Source: Veillonella sp. VA139
GTDB lineage: Bacteria > Bacillota > Negativicutes > Veillonellales > Veillonellaceae
Assembly (NCBI RefSeq): GCF_003992005.1
Contig: NZ_RQVL01000002.1
Span: 62,001 to 126,000, forward strand
DNA length: 64,000 nt
Direction of reading: 5' to 3'
Both the position numbers and the translations under genes were made by a program. Shown in pieces: positions 62,278 to 64,000 of the stretch; positions within the stretch are counted from its first letter, which is position 1, and the number at the start of each line of letters is the position of its first letter. The notes beneath the pieces are model-generated. The model made no database searches, was not told the DNA's origin, and worked only from the letters and a program-made list of their open reading frames with translations.

Positions 62278-63822
62278 ATGCAGCTTTCAGATATAAAGAG
62301 AATGGCCCATAATATTCTTGAAAATCAAAGTATGGAAAACAGTTTTATCGAATATAAAAAGTCGGCAATATTTAAAGATAAAATTCTAAAAACTGCTTGT
62401 GCCTTTGCTAATAACTATATGAATAATGAGATAGGTTTGTTGTTTGTTGGAATAGAAGAAGTTGATAATAAAGAAACGGGAGAAAAAGCAATTCCGAAAA
62501 GACCGATTGAAGGTATAAAAGAATCTAAAATTGAAGGTATTGAAAATGAATTAAAATCGCTACTTTCCAATATTCACCCTAAAATACACTATCACATTAT
62601 TACCGATAAAATTGATGATGAATATTATATTGTTGTTGCCATAGAAAGTTCTAGTAATGGACCGTTTCAAACGAGTGAAAGGGTGGAAAAGGATAAAGAT
62701 ATTAGGTTAAAGGCAGGAAGATATATTAGAGTTGGCAGAGATTCAAGACTTCCAAACCCAACTGAAGAGTTTGAACTTTTGAAGAAGTTTGCAAATTTTT
62801 CTTTTAGTTCAAATCTTAATGATACTGCTACTATAGATGATTTAAACTATGAATACATGAAGGAATATCTACTTTTGACAGGGGCAAAGAAAGATATTAG
62901 AGAAATGTCTAAGCTAGATATGGCAAAGAGTATGGGGCTTGTTAGTGAAAGTGAGTATGGTGGTTATAGAGCCAAGAATTTTGCTGTGTTGATGTTTGCG
63001 GAAACACCAAATAAATTTATTCCTAATGCCCATGTTGAAATCATAAGAGAAATTGACGGAACAGATAAAATGGAATCAAAAAGATTTGATGGTCCGGTTT
63101 GGATACAGGCAAAACAAGTCAGCAAGTATTTTGAAGATAATATTATGGCTTCTTATACCATAAGAGAAGCTGATAAAATTGAGCATAAGATTATCTATAA
63201 CTATCCTCTTACGGCATTTGAGGAACTTGCTACTAACGCTATTTTGCATAAAGAATATGATACTCCTGAATATGTAGGAATCTATATTTACAAAGATAGA
63301 ATTTCTTTTGTAAACCATAATAGACCACTTCCTCCGGTAACTATCGAAGCTCTTAACAAGGATAGAAGTTTTGATAGAAGGCAGTATCTTAATAAAGAAC
63401 TTAAAGATATGTTCTTTTCTCTTAATCTAATAGAGTCTTACGGATCAGGAATAAGACGTGCAAAAGACGCACTATTAGAAAATGGTTCTCCTGAGCTTAT
63501 GTTTTATCCGGACAATGAAACGGATAACTATACCAATGCAGTTATGGAAGTGAATGGGGAATTTTTGAAAGACTTTGATAGTAGTAATAATAAAAAAGCT
63601 ACCACTAAAACTACCACTAAAACTACTACTAAAACTACCATGAAACAGGATTCAATTATTAAAATAATTGCTAAAAATCCTTGTATAAGTGCGAAAGAAA
63701 TAGCAGAACAATTAAATCTTACCATTGACGGTGTACGGTATCATTTAACGAAAATGAAGAAGGCTGGACTTATTCGATATGAGGGTTCAGCAAAATTAGG
63801 TCAATGGATCATAGTGAAGTAG
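62278..63822 (+). CDS. AlbA_2 / HATPase_c_4 / winged-helix regulator-like protein
   Basis: 514-residue protein of the ATP-dependent transcriptional-regulator-like (Schlafen AlbA_2) class, common in mobile and defence regions. The N-terminal AlbA_2 domain has SFIEYKKSAIFKDKILKTAC and NEIGLLFVGIEE. A GHKL-like ATPase part has TAFEELATNAILHKEY near residue 320 and LIESYGSGIRRAKDALLENG near 380. A linker near residue 440 repeats TTKT, coded by 12-bp units, and a C-terminal winged helix (ISAKEIAEQLNLTIDGVRYH) ends the protein. AT-rich compared with rpiB. The ribosome site is AAAGGAGGT. It is monocistronic. Confidence 0.85.
   Translation: MQLSDIKRMAHNILENQSMENSFIEYKKSAIFKDKILKTACAFANNYMNNEIGLLFVGIEEVDNKETGEKAIPKRPIEGIKESKIEGIENELKSLLSNIHPKIHYHIITDKIDDEYYIVVAIESSSNGPFQTSERVEKDKDIRLKAGRYIRVGRDSRLPNPTEEFELLKKFANFSFSSNLNDTATIDDLNYEYMKEYLLLTGAKKDIREMSKLDMAKSMGLVSESEYGGYRAKNFAVLMFAETPNKFIPNAHVEIIREIDGTDKMESKRFDGPVWIQAKQVSKYFEDNIMASYTIREADKIEHKIIYNYPLTAFEELATNAILHKEYDTPEYVGIYIYKDRISFVNHNRPLPPVTIEALNKDRSFDRRQYLNKELKDMFFSLNLIESYGSGIRRAKDALLENGSPELMFYPDNETDNYTNAVMEVNGEFLKDFDSSNNKKATTKTTTKTTTKTTMKQDSIIKIIAKNPCISAKEIAEQLNLTIDGVRYHLTKMKKAGLIRYEGSAKLGQWIIVK
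63599..63642 (+). repeat. 12-bp in-frame repeats coding for the TTKT linker
   Basis: About three to four near-identical 12-bp units (ACTACCACTAAA and one-base variants) in tandem. Slippage would add or remove four residues without a frameshift. Confidence 0.75.
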
Positions 63823-63848
63823 TACATTTGAATACACATGATTAAAAG

Positions 63849-63879
63849 GTGGTTAGAGTAAAATCTAACCACTTTTTTT
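63849..63879 (+). terminator. Terminator after the AlbA_2 gene
   Basis: GTGGTTAGA / TCTAACCAC (63849-63857 and 63864-63872) followed by seven T residues. The remaining ~120 bases of the window are AT-rich without a gene. Confidence 0.88.
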
Positions 63880-64000
63880 ATTTTAAAAAATTAATAATCT
63901 TGCCATATAATAGAGAATATTTTCTTCCTTCAAATCTATATATTGGTTTCTAATATAACAAATAATTAGTTATAAGACCAAAAGCATTATATTTTATCTA

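Noticed and set aside
1-64000. tRNA or rRNA genes
   Set aside because: I looked for T-loop GGTTCGAATCC-like signatures and conserved rRNA segments and saw none; a tRNAscan run would be decisive.

Overview
The window reads as chromosome of an AT-rich, Gram-negative-staining Firmicute, most likely a Negativicute close to Veillonella. The housekeeping genes are of Firmicute type (mini-RNase III, YlxR/YlxQ next to NusA, RecD2, ComFC, YqhQ, UPF0291, YdbC, long-form HPF). Two adjacent GT9 heptosyltransferases imply an outer membrane with LPS. No rRNA, tRNA, CRISPR array, transposase or prophage gene was recognised. Many transcription units start at an extended -10 promoter (TGNTATAAT or TGGTATACT) with little or no -35 box.

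Layout: 1-3245 gltX (5' end missing), cysS and mrnC. 3246-3789 a tandem array of ~180-bp palindromic units. 3790-6766 two heptosyltransferases and a DEDDh exonuclease. 6799-8952 M18 aminopeptidase, an orphan gene and an ArsC/Spx-fold protein. 9060-16046 the rimP-nusA-ylxR-ylxQ-infB-rbfA-nrnA-truB translation operon, ending in a terminator. 16190-20707 ribF, a chorismate mutase-shikimate kinase fusion, recD2 and comFC, the last three overlapping by 1-4 bases. 20711-21313 a degenerate HD-GYP protein. About 21649-21885 an unassigned, independently transcribed structured RNA. 22056-24335 a polar amino-acid ABC importer. 25042-26082 a cold-shock protein and hibernation factor HPF. 26338-35165 purL diverging from purFMND, lacking purH. 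35250-38447 nhaA, a secreted peptidoglycan-binding/3D protein and TerC. 38947-40338 an RlmCD-type RNA methyltransferase.

40395-46322 is the accessory part: a SF2 helicase-HNH fusion coupled to an unknown 177-aa protein, then an unknown 307-aa protein overlapping a RecQ-like helicase with a C-terminal PD-(D/E)XK-like nuclease domain. Each pair has its own terminator, base composition changes between them, and copies of one short sequence (GGTTATAGGACAAAATGAG) lie on both sides (38625-38663 and 46399-46421). Both look like compact helicase-nuclease anti-invader modules that I cannot match to a named system; they are the best candidates for something undescribed. A third accessory gene, an AlbA_2/ATPase-type regulator with a TTKT repeat linker, lies at 62278-63822.

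46989-51871 is a peptide/nickel-class ABC importer. 51953-53549 (minus) holds a ThrE-type exporter and a UPF0291 protein. 53703-56144 holds nth, an unrecognised 503-aa protein and YdbC. 56231-62034 is the conserved rpmE-yqhQ-prfA-prmC-tsaC-ywlE-rpiB block. Calls come from reading motifs and gene order only; no database search was run.
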